64,000 bases of DNA, taken from the NCBI GenBank assembly GCA_965243605.1, contig CBDEVQ010000025.1:1-64000 (forward strand). The letters run 5' to 3'. Below are positions 43,669 through 51,033 of this stretch, in pieces (the first letter of the stretch is position 1; every line of letters begins with the position of its first letter). Both the position numbers and the translations under genes were made by a program. The DNA is from JBMYYR01 sp965243605. GTDB lineage: Bacteria; Bacteroidota; Bacteroidia; Flavobacteriales; CAJXXR01. The notes beneath the pieces were generated by a model that was not told the DNA's origin, ran no database searches, and worked only from the letters and a program-made list of their open reading frames with translations.

Positions 43669-45171
43669 ATGGAAAAGGTACTATTGAAAGATATAGAGAA
43701 TCAATCAAAAGAGTTGATGAATAAATATAATTTGTATCATAATTATGTTCATATTTCGCATACGAGATTAAATGATTTATATTTAAATGTACCACCAAAA
43801 ACAATTGAATATCCTGAAGAATGGAAAGTAAGCAAATTATATAATCCTTTTTATGTACATAAAAGGAGAAAGCAGATTGCGAAATCGGTAGCAAGAAATA
43901 TACTTAAAGGAGTCTATACTCCAGAGAAGCCAATTCCTCGTGAAATTGTAAAACCTTCTGGTGGAAAAAGAAAGATTTCAATATATCAAATTCAAGATTC
44001 AGCAGTGTCAGATAGGTTTTACCATAATCTATTAAGTAAGAACAAGCATAGATTTAGTTCTTTATCGTATGCATATCGAAATGATAGAAATATACACTTT
44101 GCTATTCAGGATATATCTAATGAATTAAATTCCGTTCCAAGAATTTTTGTTGCTGAATTTGATTTTTCAAATTTCTTTGGTTCAATTCCCCATTCATATA
44201 TCTTTAGGCAACTTAAAAGTAATTCATTTTTGATAAGTCAAACAGATATGCAAATTATTAAAGCGTTTTTAGAAAGTTATACTGATGAAGGAATCGGAAT
44301 ACCTTTAGGGACTTCAATCTCGTTATTTTTAGCAAATGTTGTTTGTTGGAAGTTAGATAGAAATTTAGAAAATGAAGGCTTAAGATTTGCGAGATACGCT
44401 GATGACACAGTTATATGGTCTAAAAATTATAATAAAATATCTAGAGCATTTGAAATAATTAATGAATTTTCAGAAGAATCAGGTATTAATATAAATTACT
44501 CAAAATCAGAAGGGATATCTTTATTACAAAACAATCATATGCCATCTGAGTTTATTAATAACAAAGAAAGTGTAGAGTTTCTAGGCTATGAAATTTTCAC
44601 TGATAAGATTAGTATGAAGAGAGCTTCAATTAATAAGGTTAAGCAACAAATTTCATTTTTATTATATCAGAATTTAATTCAACCTATTAAAGTAAGTAAT
44701 GTTCACTCCAGAAATATGCCCAAAGGAGGTTTAGATAAAAACTTTTTGGCAGCTATTATGCAAATAAGAAGATATTTGTATGGGAATTTGACAGAGATTA
44801 CTTTAAAGAAATATTTAAACGGAACATATTCTCATCTAAGTTTTAAGGGAATTATGAGTTTTTATCCTCTGATTAACGATGTATATCAACTGAAAGAATT
44901 GGACAAATGGCTTATTAGTACGATCTTAAACTGCCTAAGGTTAAGGAAAAAAATATTAACAGAACTCTTTGCTCAGTTTGATGCTGATCAATACCCTTTT
45001 AATTGCAGCAAGTCTAGTTTATTAATTCGTAGTAAACAAATAAAGATTGGAGGAAAAAAAGGGTTATTAGAAATTCCAAGTTTCTTGAGAATATTTAGAG
45101 CGATGGAAAAAGGATTGTTGAATGATGGAATTGTTTCTGTAATGCATCCAAGGTCTGGTTATTATGAGTAG
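43669..45171 (+). CDS. Reverse transcriptase of unassigned (defence-type) group
   Basis: A 500-residue RNA-directed DNA polymerase. Palm/finger motifs in order: KPSGGKRKISI (about 95-105), QDSAVSDRFYHNLL, motif A FDFSNFFGSIPH with Asp165, motif B IPLGTSISLFLANV (211-224), motif C ARYADDTVIW with the catalytic YADD at 243-246, motif D SGININYSKSEG (271-282) and motif E VEFLGYEI. There is no HNH or maturase domain as in group II introns. The 190-residue C-terminal part is helical and unassigned. Motif B lacks the QG..SP form of intron and retron enzymes, as is common in abortive-infection and unknown-group reverse transcriptases. It is preceded by a structured leader and followed 82 bp later by a CBS-HEPN protein. 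Role in phage defence is inferred. Confidence 0.9.
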   Translation: MEKVLLKDIENQSKELMNKYNLYHNYVHISHTRLNDLYLNVPPKTIEYPEEWKVSKLYNPFYVHKRRKQIAKSVARNILKGVYTPEKPIPREIVKPSGGKRKISIYQIQDSAVSDRFYHNLLSKNKHRFSSLSYAYRNDRNIHFAIQDISNELNSVPRIFVAEFDFSNFFGSIPHSYIFRQLKSNSFLISQTDMQIIKAFLESYTDEGIGIPLGTSISLFLANVVCWKLDRNLENEGLRFARYADDTVIWSKNYNKISRAFEIINEFSEESGININYSKSEGISLLQNNHMPSEFINNKESVEFLGYEIFTDKISMKRASINKVKQQISFLLYQNLIQPIKVSNVHSRNMPKGGLDKNFLAAIMQIRRYLYGNLTEITLKKYLNGTYSHLSFKGIMSFYPLINDVYQLKELDKWLISTILNCLRLRKKILTELFAQFDADQYPFNCSKSSLLIRSKQIKIGGKKGLLEIPSFLRIFRAMEKGLLNDGIVSVMHPRSGYYE

Positions 45172-45253
45172 TAGTTAATGTAATGTAGGTAGTATAACAT
45201 CTATTAATGTAAATATTCTTGTAGGAATAATCTAAAACGAGTTAATTCAAATT

Positions 45254-46228
45254 ATGCGATACAAACCAAGTGATGAATTTAAAGAAATAGCTGAAAAAGT
45301 GGTGAATACTGGTACGCCACATATTATATCACCTAAAAAATTAATAGAATATTTCGGTGCTAAGGTTAGAAAAACACATGTGAAATGGTGTGTTGATAGA
45401 GGGCTTGAAGAGTTAGGTGTACAATCTGTCCCTGATTATAAGTCAGAATATTTACATGGTATTATTAAGATACAAAAGTCTTCAAAGAATCATGAGCAAG
45501 AAGATTTTATTCAGCGTTTAAAGTTATTAGAATCAGCTAATAGGGCTCCAGTTTCAGTATCAAAGAATGATACTTTACAAAAGGCTATGACTTTAATGAT
45601 TACTAATGATTATTCTCAATTACCAGTAATGAATAGTCCTTCCTCAAGAAATATTGATGGAATAATAAGTTGGCAATCTATAGGTTGGGCCATTGCAACG
45701 AATAATGGTAAAACGTCAGTTTTAGACTTTATGTCTAAAGAGTTTACTGTTCTAAAGTATGAGATGCCTCTCTTAGAAGCTGTTCACATTATTAAAGATA
45801 GAGAGTTTGTTTTAATACAGAAGAAAGACAAATCTATTAGTGGTTTAGTTACAATAACAGACATAGCAAATGAATTCTTCTCACTTGCTGAACCGTTCTT
45901 ATATTTGGGGCAAATTGAAACAAGTATTAGGGTATTAATAGATGGGAAATTTTCAGTTGAAGAATTAAGAGATGTTAAATATGGAGACGATGAAAGACAA
46001 ATAGAATCAGTCTCAGATTTAACTTTTAATGAATATATCCAGTTATTGCGTAAGGGAGATAATTGGAATAAGTTAAGTCTCCCATTAGATAAAGATGTGT
46101 TTACAAAAAAACTAGAAGAAGTTAGAGATATTAGAAATGATGTTATGCATTTTTCATCAGAACAATTAGATTATGGACAAGAACAGAGATTAAAGGTGAC
46201 AGCAAAATTTTTAAAAGAGCTTCTATAG
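45254..46228 (+). CDS. CBS-domain protein with a C-terminal HEPN-like RX4H motif
   Basis: A 324-residue protein. Residues 1-75 form an N-terminal helical region. Residues 95-210 are a tandem CBS pair (APVSVSKNDTLQKAMTLMIT with SQLPVMN, and LEAVHIIKDREFVLIQKKD with ISGLVTITDIANEF), the fold that senses adenosine nucleotides. Residues about 211-324 are all helical and contain VRDIRNDVMHFSSE, where Arg294 and His299 form the RX4H signature of HEPN-type ribonucleases. The likely arrangement is a nucleotide-gated toxic RNase. It lies 82 bp after the reverse-transcriptase gene on the same strand and is probably co-transcribed. The CBS call is secure; the HEPN call rests on the single motif and helical context. 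Confidence 0.8.
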   Translation: MRYKPSDEFKEIAEKVVNTGTPHIISPKKLIEYFGAKVRKTHVKWCVDRGLEELGVQSVPDYKSEYLHGIIKIQKSSKNHEQEDFIQRLKLLESANRAPVSVSKNDTLQKAMTLMITNDYSQLPVMNSPSSRNIDGIISWQSIGWAIATNNGKTSVLDFMSKEFTVLKYEMPLLEAVHIIKDREFVLIQKKDKSISGLVTITDIANEFFSLAEPFLYLGQIETSIRVLIDGKFSVEELRDVKYGDDERQIESVSDLTFNEYIQLLRKGDNWNKLSLPLDKDVFTKKLEEVRDIRNDVMHFSSEQLDYGQEQRLKVTAKFLKELL

Positions 46229-46262
46229 TGAGATTAATAGTCTGAGAAGATATCCTACCCAA

Positions 46263-46460
46263 CTACAGCTCCTTTCTATACAAATCATAAACTTCATTTA
46301 AAGAATCGGTTCCATAATAATAACCAACACCTAAAGACGTTCCGTACTGGTCATAAGTCCCTATAATATTAAACGTGATATAGGAAATATTAAAATTACC
46401 TAGATTTATAATATGTTCACGTCTCGTATTGATACTTGTCAGTTTAATATAATTGTATTT
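46263..46460 (-). pseudogene. Possible C-terminal gene remnant
   Basis: The minus strand is open for about 65 codons to a stop at 46263. It reads like real protein (GKYNYIKLTSINTRREHIIN … YGTSLGVGYYYGTDSLNEVY), but there is no start and a stop lies just upstream. One base added near 46460 would extend the frame. I take it as the tail of a decayed gene at the edge of the reverse-transcriptase region. No family is recognised. Confidence 0.35.
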
Positions 46461-46627
46461 ACCTTAATAACACGTTTATAACATGGTCTATATGTAATTG
46501 TTTTTGCTTTATATAAACGGATTGTTATGTGTAAGGAGAACAGGTAGTTAGCACTTTGTTTTTCAGTTTTTATTATATAGTTTTGATAGTAATAGAACTA
46601 TTTATTAATCATTAAAATTATAATAAT

Positions 46628-47008
46628 ATGAGTGTAAATTACAAGTCAATTGCAAGAAGAAATCCGTCTGATCCTTCGGCTCCAGAAAAGTATTATGCCA
46701 GTGTAGCAAACAAAGGTGTAACCGATTTAAACAAGCTTTCTCAGTTATTAGCTGATGGTAGTACAACCCGAAAAGCCGATGTTTATGCGGTGTTGGTTGG
46801 ACTGGTAGAAGAAATTAAGAAAGAACTATCTGAGGGTAGAATGGTAAAGCTGGGTGGTTTAGGCTCTTTTGCCATAGGTGTAAATTCAGAAGGTGCAGAT
46901 ACACCAGATGAAGTTAGTGTTAATCATATCATAAGGCGTAAAATAAAATACCGCGCAAGCTCAGATCTTAAAACCATGCTGAGAGGTTTAAAGTTTCATA
47001 AAATATAA
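46628..47008 (+). CDS. HU-family-like DNA-binding protein
   Basis: A 126-residue protein of the Bacteroidota HU-like DNA-binding family (a longer HU with an N-terminal extension). After the starting VNYKSIARRNPSDPSAPEKYY segment come the HU-type helices and the strand LSEGRMVKLGGLGSFAIGV. A C-terminal RRKIKYRASSDLKTMLRGLKF replaces the usual DNA-binding arm. It binds DNA non-specifically or at structured sites. It has its own terminator at 47024-47066. In this family genes are often scattered in accessory regions. Confidence 0.88.
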   Translation: MSVNYKSIARRNPSDPSAPEKYYASVANKGVTDLNKLSQLLADGSTTRKADVYAVLVGLVEEIKKELSEGRMVKLGGLGSFAIGVNSEGADTPDEVSVNHIIRRKIKYRASSDLKTMLRGLKFHKI

Positions 47009-47023
47009 AGTATAGCTTTCTTG

Positions 47024-47066
47024 TAGCTATAGCCTTTTTAATAAGGGTTATGGCTATTTTTTTTGC
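47024..47066 (+). terminator. Intrinsic terminator
   Basis: A stem formed by TAGCTATAGCC and GGTTATGGCTA (with an internal mismatch) and a loop containing TTTTTAATAA, followed by eight T. It follows the HU-like gene. Confidence 0.7.
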
Positions 47067-47240
47067 TCAATACGTGGTTTCTCTATATAATTTCCATTCT
47101 TTAATGTTCATGAAAACCACTCGATAGGACTTCCGAAATTAATAATAAGAATTATTCAACATTACAAATACAGAATATAATGTATCCTCCATTATGGTTA
47201 ACAAATCGTCAATATACATTAACAATTCTTTTCATTTAAC

Positions 47241-47248
47241 TACATTTG
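47241..47248 (+). promoter_or_regulatory. -7 promoter element (TACATTTG)
   Basis: TACATTTG fits TAnnTTTG exactly and lies 18 bp before the truA ATG at 47267, giving a short leader. No good TTG at -33. Confidence 0.55.
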
Positions 47249-47266
47249 CCCTCTTAATTAAAGGCA

Positions 47267-48064
47267 ATGAAGCATAATTTTAACTATATTATTCGAATAC
47301 AGTACTTAGGGTTTAGATACCGTGGGTGGTTTTGGCAAAGAAATGTGAAAACAGTTCAGGAGATGATTCAAAAAACATTATTGTTTGTTTTTCATCATGA
47401 TCGGTTTAAAACACTTGGTGCAGGACGCACAGATGCTATGGTGTCGAGTAATGATTATGCATTCGAGCTTTTTATGAGCGAACCCATTCCAGATTTGGAA
47501 GCGTTTATGGTTGATTTTAATGTGAATTTACCTTCAGATATTCGAGCTTTAGAAATTAAAGAAGTGGATTCATCTTTTAATATCATGCTAGATTCTAAGG
47601 TGAAAGAGTATGTATACTTGTTTACATACGGAGATAAGTTTCATCCATTCTCTGCACCATATATGGCCTTTCAGACAACTCCATTAGATATTGAGCTCAT
47701 GAAAAAAGGGGCTAAGTTGTATGAAGGAACACATGATTTTAGAAAATACTGTTCTCAGCCATCTCCAAATGCAGTGTTTGAACGTACCATAGACTTTTGT
47801 GAAATTTCGGATAATGATTTATATACGGCCAATTTTTTTCCAGAGAACTCTTACGTCATGAAGATTCGAAGCAAAGGATTTATGCGTTACCAAATTCGTT
47901 TTATTATGGGCGCATTATTTAAGCTAGGAAGGGGAGAGATAACTTTAGACGAAATTTCTCAATCTTTAATTAAGAGCGAAAGTAGAGAGCACTTAGAACA
48001 CCCTGCACCGGCATCGGGATTAATTTTGAACAAATTAACCTACGACGAATTCGGAGACGAATAA
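47267..48064 (+). CDS. truA: tRNA pseudouridine synthase, TruA family
   Basis: A 265-residue TruA-family enzyme. The catalytic-Asp motif is GAGRTDAMVSS (Asp56), with the RIQYLGFRYRGWFWQ start and the C-terminal MRYQIRFIMGALFKLGRGEI that is typical of TruA. It converts uridine to pseudouridine in tRNA, classically at positions 38-40. Bacteroidota often have two TruA-like genes, so which positions this one modifies is uncertain. It is followed 32 bp later by a tRNA-dihydrouridine synthase gene, a second tRNA-modification enzyme, in the same direction. Confidence 0.88.
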   Translation: MKHNFNYIIRIQYLGFRYRGWFWQRNVKTVQEMIQKTLLFVFHHDRFKTLGAGRTDAMVSSNDYAFELFMSEPIPDLEAFMVDFNVNLPSDIRALEIKEVDSSFNIMLDSKVKEYVYLFTYGDKFHPFSAPYMAFQTTPLDIELMKKGAKLYEGTHDFRKYCSQPSPNAVFERTIDFCEISDNDLYTANFFPENSYVMKIRSKGFMRYQIRFIMGALFKLGRGEITLDEISQSLIKSESREHLEHPAPASGLILNKLTYDEFGDE

Positions 48065-48096
48065 TCCATACATCTAATCTTCTTGAACCAATACCC

Positions 48097-49056
48097 ATGA
48101 GCTTAACTCTATTGTCTTCTCCCTTACAAGGATTTACTGATTATCGTTTTAGAAATGCCTTCCATAAATATTTTGGAGGGATAGATATGTTTTATGCACC
48201 ATATATTCGTTTAAACGGAAAATTGGAGATTAAATCGTCCTATAAAACAGATATTCTACCAGAAAATAACGATACGCTTACAGTAACTCCTCAGATTATG
48301 ACCAACGATCCAGAAGAGTTTTTATTTGTAACCAAATTTGTACAAGAGCTAGGGTATAAGGAGTTGAACTGGAATTTAGGATGTCCTTATCCTATGGTAA
48401 CAAAAAAGGGAATGGGGTCTGGATTAATTGCTGAACCTGAGAAGATAGATGCTGTTTTAGATCGTGTGCATTCAGAAACAGATATTACCGTTTCTATGAA
48501 AATGCGAATGGGGTATAACGACAGTGCAGAAATACTTAATGCCTTTCCCATTTTAGAAAAGTACCCTATTAAAAATGTAGCCATACATGCTCGTATTGGT
48601 AAACAGGTTTATAAAGGAGGCGTAGATTTAGACGGCTTTCAGCGCTGTATAGATTCTACTAAGCTTAAATTGTATTATAATGGAGATATTACAAACGTTG
48701 ATATCCTTAAAAGTAGACAAGAGCGTTTTCCAGAAATAGACCATTGGATGATTGGTCGTGGGTTAATAGCCGATCCGTTTTTACCGTCCATGATAAAAAA
48801 TAATACAAACGAATATCCAGAAGATCGTTTTGAAATCTTTAAAGCGTTTCATGACGAAATTTATGCCCATTATAAAGAAGATTTACCTGGTGCAACGCCT
48901 TTACGTATGAAAATGCTAAGTTTTTGGACCTACTTTTCTCAAACCTTCACAGATCCTCAAAAGACCTTAAAGAAATTTAAAAAAGCAAAAGATCCTGTAG
49001 CTTATAGACAAGCCGCAAATGAGGTTTTAAACAAAGCAAAACGTGGAGTTTATTAA
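48097..49056 (+). CDS. tRNA-dihydrouridine synthase
   Basis: A 319-residue flavin-dependent dihydrouridine synthase. Motifs: the SSPLQGFTDYRFRN start, TVTPQIMTNDPEEF, NWNLGCPYPMVTKKGMGSGL with the catalytic Cys96, VSMKMRMGY, AIHARIGKQVYKGGVD and LYYNGDIT … WMIGRGLIADPFL. It reduces uridine to dihydrouridine in the tRNA D-loop using FMN and NADPH. DusC-like form by length. It is probably co-transcribed with the truA gene. Confidence 0.92.
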   Translation: MSLTLLSSPLQGFTDYRFRNAFHKYFGGIDMFYAPYIRLNGKLEIKSSYKTDILPENNDTLTVTPQIMTNDPEEFLFVTKFVQELGYKELNWNLGCPYPMVTKKGMGSGLIAEPEKIDAVLDRVHSETDITVSMKMRMGYNDSAEILNAFPILEKYPIKNVAIHARIGKQVYKGGVDLDGFQRCIDSTKLKLYYNGDITNVDILKSRQERFPEIDHWMIGRGLIADPFLPSMIKNNTNEYPEDRFEIFKAFHDEIYAHYKEDLPGATPLRMKMLSFWTYFSQTFTDPQKTLKKFKKAKDPVAYRQAANEVLNKAKRGVY

Positions 49057-49358
49057 ATTGAAGCGCCTCATTTAGTTTAAGTGATTGTTGAATTGCTTTG
49101 GTCGTTTTATTACATGTTTAGCATGCGTATTTCTGTTACTTTAAGCGTTTCTTCGAATGCAGAATTGTTTCGTAAAGTAGGAGTATAATTAAGCGGATGA
49201 ATACCCTTTAACTAAACCATTGTTGTAGCTTATGATTATATTGTATAATACTTTGGTTATGAGGTGTATGTGTATTATTGTTGGCTTTGAAATATGCCGA
49301 TAATTACGTAACTTACATATGTATTTAGATCATTTATTAATCATTATTAATTGATATT
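49057..49358. other. Intergenic stretch without a recognisable gene
   Basis: AT-rich sequence after the dihydrouridine synthase gene. A minus-strand stretch of about 33 codons ending near 49120 reads somewhat protein-like, but it is too short and has no start to call. No RNA structure was seen. Confidence 0.5.
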
Positions 49359-49511
49359 ATGTGTGTAATTAATAAGCCTTGTGTAAACAGAAATTTAGTG
49401 GATTTAGTAGTATCAAAAAAGAACTCTATTCTTGTTGTATACAAGTGTTTAAATAATGTATCCTATGAATGCTCAACTTCTAACAATGATATATGTTTAA
49501 TAATTCCATGA
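49359..49511 (+). CDS. Possible 50-residue small protein with five cysteines
   Basis: An ATG at 49359 opens a 50-codon frame (MCVINKPCVNRNLVDLVVSK at the start, ending ICLIIP) to the TGA at 49509. It contains five cysteines, no signal peptide and no recognised family. Its 5' flank (ATTTATTAATCATTA) resembles that of the HU-like gene at 46628. An intrinsic terminator (49541-49577) follows 30 bp after the stop, so the region is probably transcribed. Whether the peptide is made is uncertain. Confidence 0.4.
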   Translation: MCVINKPCVNRNLVDLVVSKKNSILVVYKCLNNVSYECSTSNNDICLIIP

Positions 49512-49540
49512 AGTATAAATATTCCCTCAATATTCTAGTG

Positions 49541-49577
49541 TAGTCTTAACTTGTAATGGAGTTAAGGCTATTTTTTT
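49541..49577 (+). terminator. Intrinsic terminator after the small ORF
   Basis: TAGTCTTAACT pairs with AGTTAAGGCTA (one G-U) with an 8-nt loop, followed by seven T. Confidence 0.8.
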
Positions 49578-49594
49578 GCTTTATAAACACCTAA

Positions 49595-49641
49595 TTCTAT
49601 ACCTGATGTAATTATTTTACGTCAGGTATAGAGTTTTTTTT
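49595..49641 (+). terminator. Second intrinsic terminator
   Basis: TTCTATACCTGATGTAA pairs with TTACGTCAGGTATAGAG around a 5-nt loop, followed by T8. It lies only 18 bp after the preceding terminator. A degenerate copy of the same sequence follows at 49665-49692. Confidence 0.75.
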
Positions 49642-49880
49642 GTTCAATAAGACAGGGTTAGTCGCATACCTGATGCAAATATTTTACGTTAGTTATTCGA
49701 TGTTTTTATGTTAAAGAGACGTTGTATATCGTGTTATTGATGCCTTTTTGGAGGTAAATAAGTGTTTTTTTTAAGCTTTATAAGACGGTATTTACCGGTC
49801 TAATTAAGGTGATAAATTAAGGAGTTTTGATGGTTTTATTGTGAACTATAATTATATATTAATGTGATGGATAAAGCAAA

Positions 49881-49914
49881 AAAAGCCTATATGTCAATTG
49901 ACATATAGGCTTTT
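49881..49914. terminator. Bidirectional intrinsic terminator
   Basis: A perfect 34-nt palindrome (AAAAGCCTATATGTCAA and its complement) immediately downstream of the truncated T9SS gene remnant on the minus strand. Confidence 0.88.
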
Positions 49915-49936
49915 CTATTTTAAAATTATGTTCTTT

Positions 49937-50053
49937 TTATTGAACCATAATTTTCATTGTTTTTCTTTCATTCTCAGAAACTACCCCTACATTGTAGATT
50001 CCAGTATTTAAGTTTAATGAATTCATATTGTTTATATTAATTTGATTATTGCA
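49937..50053 (-). pseudogene. Remnant of a T9SS cargo gene (sorting-domain tail only)
   Basis: Read on the minus strand, about 38 codons end with NMNSLNLNTGIYNVGVVSEN, then ERKTMKIMVQ and a stop. This is the characteristic last part of a T9SS type A sorting domain (compare LYFIHISDG and KIIKE endings elsewhere in the window). An in-frame stop lies directly upstream and there is no start, so the rest of the gene is gone. The original terminator survives at 49881-49914. Confidence 0.65.
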
Positions 50054-50130
50054 TTATTGACAACTCAAGTGTGAATAATATTAGAGATGTTGAAAATTAA
50101 TTAATATAAGAATTTATTAAAAATATATTA

Positions 50131-50156
50131 AGCCTTTATGGTACATCCTAAAGGTT
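50131..50156 (-). terminator. Probable intrinsic terminator
   Basis: AGCCTTTA pairs with TAAAGGTT (one G-U) around a 10-nt loop. It lies 20 bp beyond the stop of the minus-strand beta-barrel gene and is followed on that strand by AT-rich sequence. Confidence 0.5.
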
Positions 50157-50176
50157 TTTATATTGTTTTTTTAAGA

Positions 50177-50866
50177 CTAAAATTTATATCCAATATTAAC
50201 TCCAAATCGGAATGCTCCACCTTTTGTATCTTCTGTTTTAAAGTCAATATATTTTTCACTAAATAAACGATCTCCAATAGAATCGTAATTTGGGTCTGGA
50301 TCGTTAGCATTTAAGGCATTATTGTCATAAGTATAAGTTGTAGATCTATCTTTAAAGGTAAGTCCAGAGAAAATATCTAAGACAAATCCACTATTCATTA
50401 TCCATTGATATCCAATAACGGCACCACCACCAAAGGCCTTTATTTTTTTCGTTCTGGATAAATCCTGATCTATTCCATCATTTCCGTTACTGTTGTCTTT
50501 TAAATTCTTTTCTTTATATCTAAATCGACCCAATGCGGCCATATATAATCCTTCGGGAGCGGCTTCTTTAAAGTAATATCTTATCTCTGGAATGGCAATA
50601 AATCCTGATGATTCCACATTATAAGAATAAGAATTATTGTTAATAAAGGCACTTCCAGATTCATCTCCTCCACCTATATACCCTAATGATAATTGAGCTG
50701 TAATGTGGTTGGTTAATTTATGTTCGTATGCAAATTGATATTGTCCAGCAAATACACCTAAAGGATTCGTTTTAATAATTCCAGAAGGAGTAGATTGTCC
50801 TCCATAACGTTGTTGTCCAAATAAAGCTGATCCTGATAATAATGCAATCCAAAATAATTTTTTCAT
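50177..50866 (-). CDS. Outer-membrane beta-barrel protein
   Basis: A 229-residue protein from the ATG at 50866, where MKKLFWIALLSGSALFGQ gives a clean Sec signal. The frame is open further up to 50908 but those residues are not signal-like. Alternating strands with aromatic ends (AGQYQFAYEHKLTNHITAQ, GFIAIPEIRYYFKEAAPE, GAFRFGVNIGYKF) and the terminal Phe fit a small porin-like barrel of the OMP_b-brl type (DUF3575-like). It is probably expressed alone and has a weak terminator at 50131-50156. Confidence 0.78.
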   Translation of the reverse strand: MKKLFWIALLSGSALFGQQRYGGQSTPSGIIKTNPLGVFAGQYQFAYEHKLTNHITAQLSLGYIGGGDESGSAFINNNSYSYNVESSGFIAIPEIRYYFKEAAPEGLYMAALGRFRYKEKNLKDNSNGNDGIDQDLSRTKKIKAFGGGAVIGYQWIMNSGFVLDIFSGLTFKDRSTTYTYDNNALNANDPDPNYDSIGDRLFSEKYIDFKTEDTKGGAFRFGVNIGYKF

Positions 50867-51033
50867 CGTTGTTTTTATTTTCGTTAGTGATGACAAAACT
50901 GATGCCATAAGGTGAAATAAAATAGGATGTGGAGGTTACAATTGAGTTACAAAACGCATTTTCTGGTAATTATAAGTATTACAGGTGTTTTTGTAAATAC
51001 TTGGTAGTTAATGCATTGAGTAAATTTATAGGG

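Noticed and set aside
43660..45171. Group II intron or retron with msr/msd
   Set aside because: The reverse transcriptase has no maturase or HNH domain, no intron ribozyme domain V was recognised and no canonical msr-msd inverted repeats were seen. The leader hairpins are therefore described only as a candidate RNA.
46440..46600. Integron-like attC recombination site
   Set aside because: Short GTTA/TAAC segments are present but no convincing paired R and L boxes, and no integrase gene is in the window.
49090..49210. Minus-strand stretch that reads GIHPLNYTPTLRNNSAF and onward
   Set aside because: Only about 33 codons between stops and no start; too weak to call a gene remnant.
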